Assembly (NCBI GenBank): GCA_040779335.1 | Contig: JBFONV010000005.1 | Span: 417,599-481,598, forward strand | From: JBFONV01 sp040779335 | GTDB taxonomy: Bacteria > Pseudomonadota > Gammaproteobacteria > Enterobacterales > Alteromonadaceae | DNA: 64,000 nucleotides | Direction: 5' to 3' | In this document: positions 35,258-45,040 of the stretch, in pieces | Layout of the letters: each line of letters begins with the position of its first letter | Numbering within the stretch: the stretch's first letter is position 1 | The notes under the pieces: generated by a model | Told to the model about the DNA's origin: nothing | The model's database searches: none | Seen by the model: only the letters and a program-made list of their open reading frames with translations | Program-made: the position numbers and the translations under genes

Positions 35258-36205
35258 ATGACCATAAAAACCGTACGCATTGCCACACGAAAAAGCGCCC
35301 TAGCACTTTGGCAGGCAGAATACGTAAAAGCACAATTAGAACATTTTCATGCAGATGTTAACGTTGAACTAGTGCCGATGACGACTAAAGGCGACATCAT
35401 CTTAGATACCCCTTTGGCAAAAGTGGGAGGGAAAGGCCTGTTTGTCAAAGAGCTCGAAGTGGCCATGTTAGAAAATCGCGCTGATATTGCCGTTCACTCC
35501 ATGAAAGATGTACCCGTTGATTTCCCTGAAGGTTTAGGGCTGGAAGTAATTTGTCCCAGAGAAGATCCTCGAGATGCTTTTGTCTCCAATACTATTAAGT
35601 GTTTTGCCGAACTGCCTCAAGGGGCTATTGTCGGTACCTCAAGCCTACGTCGTCAGTGCCAAATAAAAGCGTTAAGGCCTGATCTCGATATCAGAGATCT
35701 GCGTGGTAACGTCAATACTCGCCTGAAAAAATTAGATAACGGGGAATATGACGCCATTATTTTAGCCGCAGCAGGTTTGATTCGTTTGGAAATGCCCGAG
35801 CGTATTCAAGAATTTATCGAACCGGAAATTATGTTACCGGCTAACGGACAAGGCGCTGTCGGCATTGAATGTCGCACCAATGATGAAACGATTAAAGCCT
35901 TATTGGCACCGTTAGAAGATAAACCGACCCGCATTAGAGTATTGGCCGAACGTGCAATGAATAAAGCTTTAGAAGGTGGATGTCAGGTACCCATTGGCAG
36001 TTACGCGGTTTTAGTAAACTCATCTGATGGTGGTGAACAAGAAATTCACTTACGCGGACTTGTTGGCGCAACTGACGGCAGTATAATTTTACACGCTGAA
36101 ATTAGCGGTAAAACCTCAGCAGCTGAAAGCTTGGGCACAGCACTTGCGCAGCAGCTATTAGAGCAAGGTGCAGACGCAATTTTAAAAGCAGTGTATGAGC
36201 AATAA
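35258..36205 (+). CDS. hemC: hydroxymethylbilane synthase (porphobilinogen deaminase)
   Basis: A 315-residue enzyme that polymerises four porphobilinogens into hydroxymethylbilane during haem synthesis. The dipyrromethane cofactor cysteine is in LEGGCQVPIGSYA (about residue 243), and the substrate-binding stretch is GTSSLRRQCQI then DLRGNVNTRL. Length is normal. It leads the hemCDXY operon, with hemD overlapping by 11 bp. Confidence 0.97.
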   Translation: MTIKTVRIATRKSALALWQAEYVKAQLEHFHADVNVELVPMTTKGDIILDTPLAKVGGKGLFVKELEVAMLENRADIAVHSMKDVPVDFPEGLGLEVICPREDPRDAFVSNTIKCFAELPQGAIVGTSSLRRQCQIKALRPDLDIRDLRGNVNTRLKKLDNGEYDAIILAAAGLIRLEMPERIQEFIEPEIMLPANGQGAVGIECRTNDETIKALLAPLEDKPTRIRVLAERAMNKALEGGCQVPIGSYAVLVNSSDGGEQEIHLRGLVGATDGSIILHAEISGKTSAAESLGTALAQQLLEQGADAILKAVYEQ

Positions 36206-36932
36206 AATACTCATTACTCGCCCGACAACTCAAGGGCGAGAATTAGTGGCAAAATTAGCTGAATTGGGCATTGAATCAATCTCTCAGCCTTTGTTTGACT
36301 ATGGTGCTAACGCGACCACTAATGATATTAAGCACAGACTTGATCAAGCCAATGCGCCAATACTGATTTTTGTGAGCGTTGCCGCAGTGGCATACGCCGA
36401 TCGGGCGTTGCCCATCAGCCAATGGCCATATCAAAGTATTATTGCCGTTGGCGAGGCGACACAAACAGCATTGCAAAATAGAGGTATAAACTCTATCTGT
36501 CCTGAACAACACGATAGTGAGGGCCTACTTACCTTACCTGAACTATCAAACATTGAGGGGCAAGAGTTCATCATTGTTAGAGGTGATGGCGGCCGTGAAC
36601 TCATTGCTGAACAACTAAGTTTGCGCGGAGCGAACGTGAGTTATTTAGAAAGTTATCAAAGAGTATGGCGAACATTTGCCAATGATATAGCGCAGCAATG
36701 GAAAAATGAGCAAATAAATTGTATCGTAACCACTAGTAACGCTTTATTAGACTATACCTTAGGTTTACTAGGACAATTAGATAGTTATTGGCAAGAGACA
36801 TGCTTATGGATTGTTGCCAGTGAACGAATTGCCATGCGGGCCAAACAAGCAGGCCTCGCGAAAGTTATCAATGCTAATGGTGCCAGTGATCGGGCAATCA
36901 TCGCCGCTATTAGCCAAAATGGAACAAGATAA
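36195..36932 (+). CDS. hemD: uroporphyrinogen-III synthase
   Basis: A 245-residue enzyme that closes and inverts ring D of hydroxymethylbilane. Sequence conservation in this family is low. Recognisable parts are ILITRPTTQGRELVAKL at the start, FVSVAAV, VGEATQTAL and VRGDGGRELIAEQL, plus VTTSNALLDY near residue 179. Position between hemC and hemX with overlaps of 11 bp and 1 bp makes the call firm. Confidence 0.93.
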   Translation: MSNKILITRPTTQGRELVAKLAELGIESISQPLFDYGANATTNDIKHRLDQANAPILIFVSVAAVAYADRALPISQWPYQSIIAVGEATQTALQNRGINSICPEQHDSEGLLTLPELSNIEGQEFIIVRGDGGRELIAEQLSLRGANVSYLESYQRVWRTFANDIAQQWKNEQINCIVTTSNALLDYTLGLLGQLDSYWQETCLWIVASERIAMRAKQAGLAKVINANGASDRAIIAAISQNGTR

Positions 36933-38140
36933 TGTCAGAAAACAAGCAAGCACCAACTACTGACCAATCAAAAAAACAACTCGATTCATCAGCAATCAAG
37001 AAAAGTTCAACGGTTGAAAAAAGCGTTAATCAAACCATACCGTCAAATAATGAACCAGCACTAACTCCCACTAAAGTATCGAAGATAGCCATTGTTGCAC
37101 TACTCTTCGCTCTGCTATCCAGTGCAGGCGTTGCAGGAATTTACTATTGGTATACTTCACAGCATGCGGCTTTGGAGAAAAAAGTTAATCTGCAATATCA
37201 GCAAAAATTACAAGCCAGTGAGCAACGTATCTCTGAGCTATTAACGCAACAACAAAATCAAATAAACGGCCAGCTTGAGCAATTATTTGCCCATGCCCAG
37301 CAAGAAAATAGCGCCAAAATCGCCGCGTTAGAAAACAATATCGCCCGATTAAGCCAAAATCAACCAAGTGACTGGTTGCTGCATGAGGCGGAATATTTAG
37401 TGCGCATCGCTTCAAGAACAATTTGGCTTGAACAAGATACGCAAGCGGCAGTTGCACTGTTGCAGGACGCAGACGCTCGTTTACAAGAATTAAATGACCC
37501 GCAATATTTACCAATTAGAGAACTGATCCATAAAGATATTGAAGCGTTAAAACTTATGCCTCACCTACAAACAGAAGAGGTAATATTATCGTTAATGGGA
37601 TTAACCGCGCAAGTTAACGCACTGCCGCTGGCGATGGTATATATTCCTGAAAGTAACGAAGCAGAGCAAAACTTTCAACTCTCAGAAAACGCAAGTGACT
37701 GGCAAGAAAACCTGAAGAAAACTTGGCATAAATTTTTGGCAGATTTCATCACTGTTAGCCGCAGAACGGCAAACGTTGAACCATTAATGTCCCCCAAACA
37801 TCAGCAATATTTACGTCAGAATTTGCAGTTAAAACTGCAACTCGCGCAGTGGGCGGCAACAGAGAGAAAAGCCCAAATATTTGAGCAATCGTTAAGTGAC
37901 GCCCAATCATGGTTAAATGAATATTTCGACATGAAGGCAAATATCAACCAAACATTTCTTAACGGTATACAAACCACCGCTAAGCAATTAGTCAGTTTTG
38001 ATTACAGTGTGGAATTGTTATCTTTGCAAGCGTTGCGAAAACTCATTTCGACGCAAAATCCTCCCGCAATCCCGGTAAAGCAAGATACCGGCGAAACAAA
38101 AACCGTAACACCTGAAACGTCAAATGAAGGTATGCTATGA
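36932..38140 (+). CDS. hemX: HemX inner-membrane protein
   Basis: A 402-residue protein of the HemX family, annotated in some genomes as a putative uroporphyrinogen-III C-methyltransferase, although the methyltransferase motifs are not present. The N-terminus is Ser/Lys/Gln-rich and cytoplasmic, a single membrane helix spans about 48-71 (KIAIVALLFALLSSAGVAGIYY), and a long coiled-coil periplasmic part follows. EAEYLVRIASRTIWLEQDTQAA is characteristic. It is third in the hemCDXY operon and its stop overlaps hemY by 4 bp. Confidence 0.9.
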   Translation: MSENKQAPTTDQSKKQLDSSAIKKSSTVEKSVNQTIPSNNEPALTPTKVSKIAIVALLFALLSSAGVAGIYYWYTSQHAALEKKVNLQYQQKLQASEQRISELLTQQQNQINGQLEQLFAHAQQENSAKIAALENNIARLSQNQPSDWLLHEAEYLVRIASRTIWLEQDTQAAVALLQDADARLQELNDPQYLPIRELIHKDIEALKLMPHLQTEEVILSLMGLTAQVNALPLAMVYIPESNEAEQNFQLSENASDWQENLKKTWHKFLADFITVSRRTANVEPLMSPKHQQYLRQNLQLKLQLAQWAATERKAQIFEQSLSDAQSWLNEYFDMKANINQTFLNGIQTTAKQLVSFDYSVELLSLQALRKLISTQNPPAIPVKQDTGETKTVTPETSNEGML

Positions 38141-39321
38141 AACGGTTAATCATAATCATTGTATTATTTTTTATGGCTATTGCCATTAGTCCAATGTTAA
38201 TCAATGAAAAAGGCTATATTCTTATTGCCATGGGTGACACTACCATAGAGTCGACGGTAGTCACTGCAATCATAATGTTGATACTGGTTTTTATCGCCTT
38301 GATTTTCTCACTAAAAATATTTCGCGGCAGTTGGAGTATAGGGCTTGGTACTTGGAACAAACTGGCATTCGCCAGCAGAAGACGTGGATTACGTAACTTC
38401 AACAAAGGGCTAGCCGCATACATACTTGATGATTATCAACAGGCCGAGCACTTATTGGCAAAAGCCGCAGAACCTTCACAACTTGAACAATTATCTTATA
38501 TATTGGCCGCTTCCGCGTCTGAAAAGCAAGCCTTACCTGCCAATACCAAACACTACCTTCAACTACTGGATACCTACACCAGTTCTCTGAAAGATTTTGG
38601 TTTAGAAGCCGTACTAGTAAAAGTAAAATTACTGATCTCACAAAAAGAATACGCTCAAGCTCGAGCAATCATCGACGAGCACCACAAACACATAGGTCAT
38701 GATCCACGCTTACTTAAGCTAGAGATAGATTTGTGTTTGATTGAAAAGCGTTTTGAAGCAGCTATTGAATATTTGAATTTAGCCAGAAAACAAAAAACGC
38801 TTTGCGACACCGTTATCCGTCATTGGGAAAAAGTCGCATTTTATGGTGCGTTTTCAGCATTAATAACCACTAAAAACAATGAAGCACTTCATCAATACTG
38901 GCAGAAACTCGCTGGCAAAATAAAGCAACGCGAAGAAGTACTGTTCGCTTATTGTCGAGTTCTTGGAGAAAATAATATTAGTGAACCGCTCAATAATATT
39001 TTAGCGCCAGCGTTAAAGAAAGATGCCAGTGACGACTTTCTACACCGCTTGCAATTCCTGCCGATTAAAAAACCTGACGCCTTGATTGTGTTGGTGCAAA
39101 AACACCTCCATAAAGAGCCGACGAGTGCAAAGTGGTTAAGCTGTTTAGGGCATTTAGCACTTGCAGGACAACAGTGGGGCATGGCAGAAAAGGCCTTCAA
39201 TAGTTTGCTGCATATACAAAACAATGAACTTAGCAATGCCGACCTTAAAGCCTGCGCTCAAGCCAAAGCGGCCCAAGGTAATCACCAAAATGCCTACGAG
39301 TTATTAGCACGACTCAATTAA
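38137..39321 (+). CDS. hemY: HemY, TPR inner-membrane protein
   Basis: A 394-residue protein with two N-terminal membrane helices (about 3-22 and 40-62) followed by TPR-like helical repeats, matching the gammaproteobacterial HemY rather than protoporphyrinogen oxidase of the same name. RRRGLRNFNKGLAAYILDDYQQAEHLLAKAA is the conserved post-membrane segment. Its exact role in haem supply is not settled. It ends the hem operon, just before a strong hairpin terminator. Confidence 0.9.
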   Translation: MKRLIIIIVLFFMAIAISPMLINEKGYILIAMGDTTIESTVVTAIIMLILVFIALIFSLKIFRGSWSIGLGTWNKLAFASRRRGLRNFNKGLAAYILDDYQQAEHLLAKAAEPSQLEQLSYILAASASEKQALPANTKHYLQLLDTYTSSLKDFGLEAVLVKVKLLISQKEYAQARAIIDEHHKHIGHDPRLLKLEIDLCLIEKRFEAAIEYLNLARKQKTLCDTVIRHWEKVAFYGAFSALITTKNNEALHQYWQKLAGKIKQREEVLFAYCRVLGENNISEPLNNILAPALKKDASDDFLHRLQFLPIKKPDALIVLVQKHLHKEPTSAKWLSCLGHLALAGQQWGMAEKAFNSLLHIQNNELSNADLKACAQAKAAQGNHQNAYELLARLN

Positions 39322-39335
39322 GACCCACCAATAAA

Positions 39336-39362
39336 AAAGTCGACAACATTGTTGTCGACTTT
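39336..39362. terminator. terminator after the hemCDXY operon
   Basis: Perfect 12-bp inverted repeat AAAGTCGACAAC / GTTGTCGACTTT with a 3-base loop, 15 bp after hemY and in front of the convergent fre. The T-run on the plus side is short; on the minus side the six A residues at 39333-39338 provide T's, so it may stop transcripts from both directions. Confidence 0.75.
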
Positions 39363-39416
39363 CAATGTCAAAATATAAGTACTTTAACGCTAGAAAATTG
39401 TGACGCTCAGTCGTCG

Positions 39417-40112
39417 CTAGATAAACGCAAAGGCATCGGCGTACATATGCTCAAGTAACGCGCCGTGTTCAACAAAATCTGTTCGAACATGACCTACCAT
39501 ATCAAACCGCCCTGCCAGATAAATGTCATACGGCTCAAAGCTAACAATGTCTTGCATGGCAACTTCATGTACCAGTCCAACTTTACCGGTCCACTCTGGA
39601 GTTGGGTTTTCTACCACAGGAATAAAGCTCGCATTGGCAATATTAGCAATGGTTTGCGCTGATTGTTGCAATTCGTAGCATGCACTTGGCTCTCGTAATC
39701 CCCAATAAACGATGACAGGACGCTGAGTATTTTGCTGTGATAAGTATTCAAACATCGATTTGATATAGGAAAATCCTGTTCCGCCTGCTAATAATAATAT
39801 TGGACGTTGGCTATCCTCACGCAAATAAGCATTACCCATTGGCGCTTCAATAGTAATAGTATCTGCCGACTTTAACCGTTCGATCACTTGCATGGCATAA
39901 CCGTCTTCACCAAAAGCACCAATTTGCAGCTCAATCAATTCATTATTAGGGCTGCTGGCAATGGAAAATGGTCTTTTATCCTTCTCATCCATGACAATAT
40001 TCAAATATTGTCCGGCGATAAAATCAACTTTTTCACTGAGTCTTAATAATACTTTATAAACATATGGTGTCAGTGATTCTAATGAATCCACACGACAATC
40101 AATAACTTTCAT
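39417..40112 (-). CDS. fre: NAD(P)H-flavin reductase
   Basis: A 231-residue reductase of the ferredoxin-NADP reductase fold. It reduces free FMN/FAD with NAD(P)H and can support ferric-iron reduction and UbiB/UbiD-type chemistry. Flavin-binding residues lie in KRPFSIASSP, the nucleotide site is LLAGGTGFSYIKSM, and the family end is VEHGALLEHMYADAFAF. In gammaproteobacteria fre commonly follows ubiD, and here it does, 130 bp downstream on the same strand; the reduced flavin could feed prenyl-FMN formation. Confidence 0.94.
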   Translation of the reverse strand: MKVIDCRVDSLESLTPYVYKVLLRLSEKVDFIAGQYLNIVMDEKDKRPFSIASSPNNELIELQIGAFGEDGYAMQVIERLKSADTITIEAPMGNAYLREDSQRPILLLAGGTGFSYIKSMFEYLSQQNTQRPVIVYWGLREPSACYELQQSAQTIANIANASFIPVVENPTPEWTGKVGLVHEVAMQDIVSFEPYDIYLAGRFDMVGHVRTDFVEHGALLEHMYADAFAFI

Positions 40113-40242
40113 GTATTTTTAAACCTTAACTTTGTTGCTGGTGAGCATTTCTCAGAGCAACGTGATGCACATGTGTGCCTAAAAATTGTAGTCAGCCGAT
40201 AACAAGAATATTAGCTGACTGATAAAAAAGTGACGATTTAGG

Positions 40243-41712
40243 TTATTCGAAAATACCGAGTTTCTGCCAAATAGCGTCTACTTCGTCTTTAACGGATTGA
40301 GCCATTTCAATCGGCTCACCCCATTCTCGATTAGTTTCACCTTGCCATTTATTAGTCGCATCCATGCCCATTTTAGAACCGAGTCCTGAAATAGGCGAAG
40401 CAAAGTCTAAATAATCAATCGGGGTATTTTCTATCATAACGGTATCACGGCTAGGATCCATTCTGGTTGTCATCGCCCAAATAACGTCCTGCCAGTCACG
40501 GGCATTAATATCATCATCACAAACAATAACAAACTTGGTATACATAAACTGACGCAGGAAAGACCACACCCCCATCATCACTCGCTTGGCATGACCTGGA
40601 TACTGCTTTTTAATGGTCACCACGGCCAGTCGATATGAGCACCCTTCTGGCGGCAGATAAAAATCAACAATCTCTGGAAATTGTTTTTGCAAAATAGGCA
40701 CAAACACTTCATTTAACGCCACGCCTAAAATAGCCGGTTCATCTGGTGGACGGCCAGTGTAAGTACTGTGATAAATAGGATCTTTACGATGGGTAATATG
40801 GGTAACGGTAAAGACCGGAAAGTCGTCAACTTCATTATAATAGCCAGTATGATCGCCATAAGGACCTTCTGGTGCCATTTCCTCGGGATCTATATAACCC
40901 TCTAAAACGATTTCTGCTGACGCGGGCACTTCCAAATCATTGCTGATGCACTTCACCACTTCCGTTTTACTGCCACGCAGTAAGCCAGCAAAAGCGTATT
41001 CAGACAAGGTATCAGGAACTGGAGTAACCGCCCCTAAAATAGTGGCAGGATCAGCACCTAATGCTACTGAAACTGGAAAATTCTCGCCTGGATGCTGCTT
41101 TTTCCATTCCTGAAAATCAAGTGCACCACCACGATGAGATAACCAGCGCATAATGAGTTTATTGGGCCCAAGTAGTTGCTGACGGTAAATACCTAAGTTT
41201 TGCCTTTCTTTATGAGGTCCCCTCGTCACCGTTAGCCCCCAAGTTATCAAAGGTGCAACGTCGCCAGGCCAACACGTTTGAATAGGTAGCTTGGACAGAT
41301 CTACCTGATCACCCGTTAATATTTCCTGCTGACAAGGGGCTTTTTTTACCACTTTCGCTGGCATATTCAATACTTGTTTATAAACGGGCAATTTATCTAA
41401 TGCGTCGCGAAAACCTTTCGGTGGCTCAGGCTCTTTTAGCATTGCCAGCAACTTACCTACTTCGCGTAAAGCACTAACATCAGTTTGCCCCATCGCTAGG
41501 GCAACCCTTTCTGGGGTGCCAAACAAGTTTGTTAATACTGGCATATCATGACCAACAGGATTTTCAAACAGTAATGCCGGACCACCTTGACGTAAGGTTC
41601 GATCGCTAATTTCAGTCATGGTTAGCTGTGTAGAAATGGGTTGTGTGATACGTTTGAGTTGCCCAAGCTTTTCTAATTGGGCAATAAAGTCCCTTAAATC
41701 GCTGTATTTCAT
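40243..41712 (-). CDS. ubiD: 4-hydroxy-3-polyprenylbenzoate decarboxylase UbiD
   Basis: A 489-residue prenylated-FMN-dependent decarboxylase of ubiquinone synthesis. It shows MKYSDLRDFIAQLEKLGQLKRI, HRGGALDFQEW, the catalytic region EMAPEGPYGDHTGYYNEVDD (with Glu/Arg/Glu triad candidates) and VMMGVWSFLRQFMYTKFVIVCDDDIN. Length is normal for UbiD. The partner ubiX (prenyltransferase) is not in this window. It lies upstream of fre. Confidence 0.96.
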   Translation of the reverse strand: MKYSDLRDFIAQLEKLGQLKRITQPISTQLTMTEISDRTLRQGGPALLFENPVGHDMPVLTNLFGTPERVALAMGQTDVSALREVGKLLAMLKEPEPPKGFRDALDKLPVYKQVLNMPAKVVKKAPCQQEILTGDQVDLSKLPIQTCWPGDVAPLITWGLTVTRGPHKERQNLGIYRQQLLGPNKLIMRWLSHRGGALDFQEWKKQHPGENFPVSVALGADPATILGAVTPVPDTLSEYAFAGLLRGSKTEVVKCISNDLEVPASAEIVLEGYIDPEEMAPEGPYGDHTGYYNEVDDFPVFTVTHITHRKDPIYHSTYTGRPPDEPAILGVALNEVFVPILQKQFPEIVDFYLPPEGCSYRLAVVTIKKQYPGHAKRVMMGVWSFLRQFMYTKFVIVCDDDINARDWQDVIWAMTTRMDPSRDTVMIENTPIDYLDFASPISGLGSKMGMDATNKWQGETNREWGEPIEMAQSVKDEVDAIWQKLGIFE

Positions 41713-41768
41713 AATAGAATTTATTTAAACATTTTTAGCATTATAACGTGCCGTCTAGGTAAAGACAC

Positions 41769-42536
41769 CTAATTGATATGGCTTACTTCTTCTGGATAAC
41801 CTTCATCCTCTACCATAATATTTACAGGTTTTAATCTATAGACGTCTTGATAGGCTTTTTTTACTTTTTCAACAATAGCGTCATCCGTGTTTTTGCTAAA
41901 GGCAAAATATAGCTCTGTTGAAGGGGCATCAAGCTTATACAAGGGAACAATACCGGCGCAATTAAACTCTAATTTTTTGCACGATATTTTAAAGCTGGCA
42001 ATGTTAGCAGGAAATAACTCAATCCGATGATTTTGTAGCATATTTATATTCTGTTCAGGGTAACTCACTATTTGTATGTGTTCGAAGTTATTATTCTGAA
42101 AATATTCATGAATTGCACTATCTCTCACGGTGCCAATTTTATATTTTTTCAATGACTCTATTGAATCGGACGATTCAACTTCTAGGCTATTTAGCCCAAA
42201 TAAATAGTAATCAAGTGAAATTATTTTACCAACCCACTTAAACTTATCTTCACGTAAAGGTGTTTTAGCTATTGAATAAATCAAGGTATTTCTTTGATTT
42301 AACGCCGCTTTATAGGCTCTTGGCCACGGAAAAACCTCAAGAGTATAGCTCAGCTCAGCTCGATCCAGCATAGCAGTCAATAATTCAGTGGCAGGTCCTT
42401 TTACCTTATTGGCGCGTTCATACTGTAATGGGTAGGCATCTTCTGTGACTACCGAAATCTGCTCAGCAAAAGCGCTTACAGAATTAGCCAGACTGAATAA
42501 AGTGCATAATATTAGATAAAAACTACCTTTCAGCAT
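41769..42536 (-). CDS. periplasmic solute-binding-like protein (SBP family 3)
   Basis: About 255 residues. A signal peptide (MLKGSFYLILCTLFSLANSVSA, cleaved near AFA) is followed by a family 3 binding-protein fold: ISVVTEDAYPLQY, ELLTAMLDRAELSYTLEVFPWPRAYKAA and the NTLIYSIAKTPLREDKFKWVGKI block. Such stand-alone proteins are abundant in Alteromonadales and often lack a transporter. A TTG frame opens at 42560, but GAGGG lies 10 bp before ATG 42536, which begins a proper signal. No ABC permease or ATPase gene is nearby, so the ligand and partner are unknown. Confidence 0.85.
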   Translation of the reverse strand: MLKGSFYLILCTLFSLANSVSAFAEQISVVTEDAYPLQYERANKVKGPATELLTAMLDRAELSYTLEVFPWPRAYKAALNQRNTLIYSIAKTPLREDKFKWVGKIISLDYYLFGLNSLEVESSDSIESLKKYKIGTVRDSAIHEYFQNNNFEHIQIVSYPEQNINMLQNHRIELFPANIASFKISCKKLEFNCAGIVPLYKLDAPSTELYFAFSKNTDDAIVEKVKKAYQDVYRLKPVNIMVEDEGYPEEVSHIN

Positions 42537-42676
42537 TAAAAAATAACCCTCTAGCCCCAAAAAACGCGCATACTACTATAGTTGGACGCGTTTGTCGTAT
42601 AAAAAACGAGCACATTTATATAATAAAAAGCTATGATTATGATCAATAAACGAATTTATAAAAAAACGAGTAAAAG

Positions 42677-43171
42677 ATGAACGCATTAAAACTGTCAATA
42701 TTCTGCTTAATCAACGCCATTTCTTTTTCCATTTGGGCTAAGCCTTGTGAAGAAGCGCAATACCAACAGTTTGATTTTTGGTTGGGTCAATGGCAAGTAT
42801 CCTCCAAAACAAGTAAGGGCATCAGTCAAAGCAAAATAACAAAAATCAATGACGGTTGCGGTATATTAGAAGAGTACTCTACGCCCTCAGGTTTTAAAGG
42901 AAAAAGCCTAAACATATACGATAAGCTAGACCAAAAATGGCATCAAACCTGGGTCGACAACACTGGTATGCTATTAAAATTATCAGGGACATTAATAAAT
43001 GGAGAGATGGTGTTAGAGGGCGTAACCTACGATAAAGACCATAATGCAATTGTAAATCGCATCACTTGGCATAAAAATCCAGACAACTCGGTCAGACAGC
43101 ATTGGCAAATCAGTGCCGATCAGGGAAAAAACTGGCAAACCATATTTGATGGTCATTATTCGCTGAAATAG
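42677..43171 (+). CDS. secreted protein of unknown function, DUF1579-like
   Basis: A 164-residue secreted protein with a short signal peptide (to about residue 21, ISFSIWA). The mature part begins EAQYQQFDFWLGQWQVSSKT, a pattern of DUF1579-like beta-barrel proteins (FDFWLGxWxV). IYDKLDQKWHQTWVDNTGMLLKLSG and the closing WQTIFDGHYSLK also fit. No enzymatic residues can be named. It is monocistronic, divergent from the binding-protein gene. Confidence 0.8.
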   Translation: MNALKLSIFCLINAISFSIWAKPCEEAQYQQFDFWLGQWQVSSKTSKGISQSKITKINDGCGILEEYSTPSGFKGKSLNIYDKLDQKWHQTWVDNTGMLLKLSGTLINGEMVLEGVTYDKDHNAIVNRITWHKNPDNSVRQHWQISADQGKNWQTIFDGHYSLK

Positions 43172-43334
43172 CCTTAAGGCTGCATGCCACGGCCACAATA
43201 ACACTAATCAGTTTGCATTCACTTACTTACATTTTTATTATTACCTGTTATGGTTTGCTAATAATTATTTCGTCTATCTGTATGCACCATTATCTATAAG
43301 TAAATACGTTTTCTTGCACGAGGAATATACGCAC

Positions 43335-44987
43335 ATGAAACTAAAGCAGCTCTTAGTCATCTTCTTTGTTTTTGTCAGCTCAACGTCTTACGCATTCCAA
43401 CCAGCAGCCGTTGCTATGCCAGACAGTTATAGTGCCGATGCTGCCGCCAATATCCTAAATCAGGGCGGAAACGCGATTGATGCAGCCATTGCCGCTCAAT
43501 TTGTCTTAGCGGTAACCTTACCTGAAGCCGGCAATATTGGTGGTGGTGGTTTTATGCTGGTATATAAAGATAATAAAGCTGAGTTCCTTGATTACCGCGA
43601 GCAGGCCCCCATCAACGCTCATCGTGACATGTACTTAGACAAAAATGGAGATGTCATTCAAGGCAGTTCGTTATTCGGCGCTTTATCTTCTGGGGTTCCT
43701 GGCACGGTCGACGGTATGTGGCAAGCCCATAAAAAATATGGCTCACTACCTTGGAAAGACTTAATACAACCTGCGATAGATTTAGCAGATAAGGGCTTTG
43801 TCATCCACCCGAAACTCGCTGACAATTTGAAAAGTATATTTGCTTACTACCGCAACAATAATATCGAAGTAAACTTACCTAGCCATTTTGGCGACGCAAA
43901 AGCAGGTAAAGCCTTTAAGCAACCGGCGCTGGCTAAGACCCTAATGTTAATTAGAGATAAAGGCAAAGCAGGCTTTTACCAAGGTGTAACTGCGGACCAT
44001 ATTGTTGCTTTTATGAAAGAACATGGCGGTATCATCAGTCATAAGGATTTAACTTCATATCAAGCTCAATGGCGAAAACCACTAGCAACCAATTGGCGTC
44101 AATATAATATTGTTACCGCACCGCCACCAAGCTCAGGTGGGATAGCCATTACCCAATGGCTAAAAATGTATGAATTTATATCAGCTAATCGTCCAGAATA
44201 TAAACACAATTCCGCCGCTTATATGCACCTTTTGTCTGAAATTGGTAAACGTGTTTTTGCTGACCGAGCAGAGTATTTGGGCGATCCAGACTTTATAACT
44301 GTGCCTATGGCCAAGCTAACCGATGATGACTATATCGCAAAACGCGCTGGCGAAGTTCAACTAGGTAAAATTTCGGCTACTGATTATATTAAACCGGGAA
44401 TAAAAGAAAGCGAAGATACCACTCATTTTTCTATCATTGATCAGTGGGGCAACGCGGTATCAAATACCACCACCATCAATCTTACATTTGGCAGCGGCAT
44501 GGTAGTGACAAACGCTGGGTTTATTTTAAATGACGAAATGGATGATTTTAGTGTCAAACCCGGTGTGCCTAATGCCTTTGGCGCAGTTGGTGGCACCGCC
44601 AATGAAATACAACCACGAAAAAGAATGTTGTCTTCAATGACGCCGACCATTTTGTTAAAAGACGGGAAAGTATCGTTAGTGACTGGCTCTCCTGGTGGCA
44701 CCACAATTATTACCTCAGTTTATCAGTCTATTTTAAATGTGGTCGAATTTGGTATGACAGCTCAGCAAGCAGTAGATGCACCACGTTTTCATCATCAATT
44801 ATTGCCAAAAGACACTATCCGCTATCATTCAGGGATCGATAAAAATATTGTCGAGCAACTTGGAGAAATGGGTTATAAGTTAAAAGAGCGCCACTTTGGC
44901 GACATACAACTATTAAGTGTAAGCAAAGATCATATCGAAGCAGCTTCTGAGGTCTCAGGACGCGGGAAATCAATAGTTCTACAATAA
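43335..44987 (+). CDS. ggt: gamma-glutamyltransferase (GGT)
   Basis: About 550 residues, periplasmic Ntn-hydrolase. It cleaves gamma-glutamyl bonds of glutathione and related peptides after self-processing. It has a signal peptide at 1-20, the large subunit with GNIGGGGFMLVYKDNKAEFLDYREQAP, and the small-subunit start Thr in EDTTHFSIIDQWGNAVSNTT, about residue 363. SPGGTTIITSVYQSILNV follows. The frame extends to a TTG at 43314, but GAGGA lies 10 bp before ATG 43335, which begins a clean signal sequence. Confidence 0.93.
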   Translation: MKLKQLLVIFFVFVSSTSYAFQPAAVAMPDSYSADAAANILNQGGNAIDAAIAAQFVLAVTLPEAGNIGGGGFMLVYKDNKAEFLDYREQAPINAHRDMYLDKNGDVIQGSSLFGALSSGVPGTVDGMWQAHKKYGSLPWKDLIQPAIDLADKGFVIHPKLADNLKSIFAYYRNNNIEVNLPSHFGDAKAGKAFKQPALAKTLMLIRDKGKAGFYQGVTADHIVAFMKEHGGIISHKDLTSYQAQWRKPLATNWRQYNIVTAPPPSSGGIAITQWLKMYEFISANRPEYKHNSAAYMHLLSEIGKRVFADRAEYLGDPDFITVPMAKLTDDDYIAKRAGEVQLGKISATDYIKPGIKESEDTTHFSIIDQWGNAVSNTTTINLTFGSGMVVTNAGFILNDEMDDFSVKPGVPNAFGAVGGTANEIQPRKRMLSSMTPTILLKDGKVSLVTGSPGGTTIITSVYQSILNVVEFGMTAQQAVDAPRFHHQLLPKDTIRYHSGIDKNIVEQLGEMGYKLKERHFGDIQLLSVSKDHIEAASEVSGRGKSIVLQ

Positions 44988-45040
44988 GATGCGAGTGCGG
45001 TAACTGACTAAATTAAGAATAAAACAAGGAGCAATTTATT

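Noticed and set aside
37185..38668. Minus-strand frames inside hemX and hemY
   Set aside because: The plus strand encodes overlapping, clearly coupled hem genes; the antisense frames lack ribosome sites and family features.
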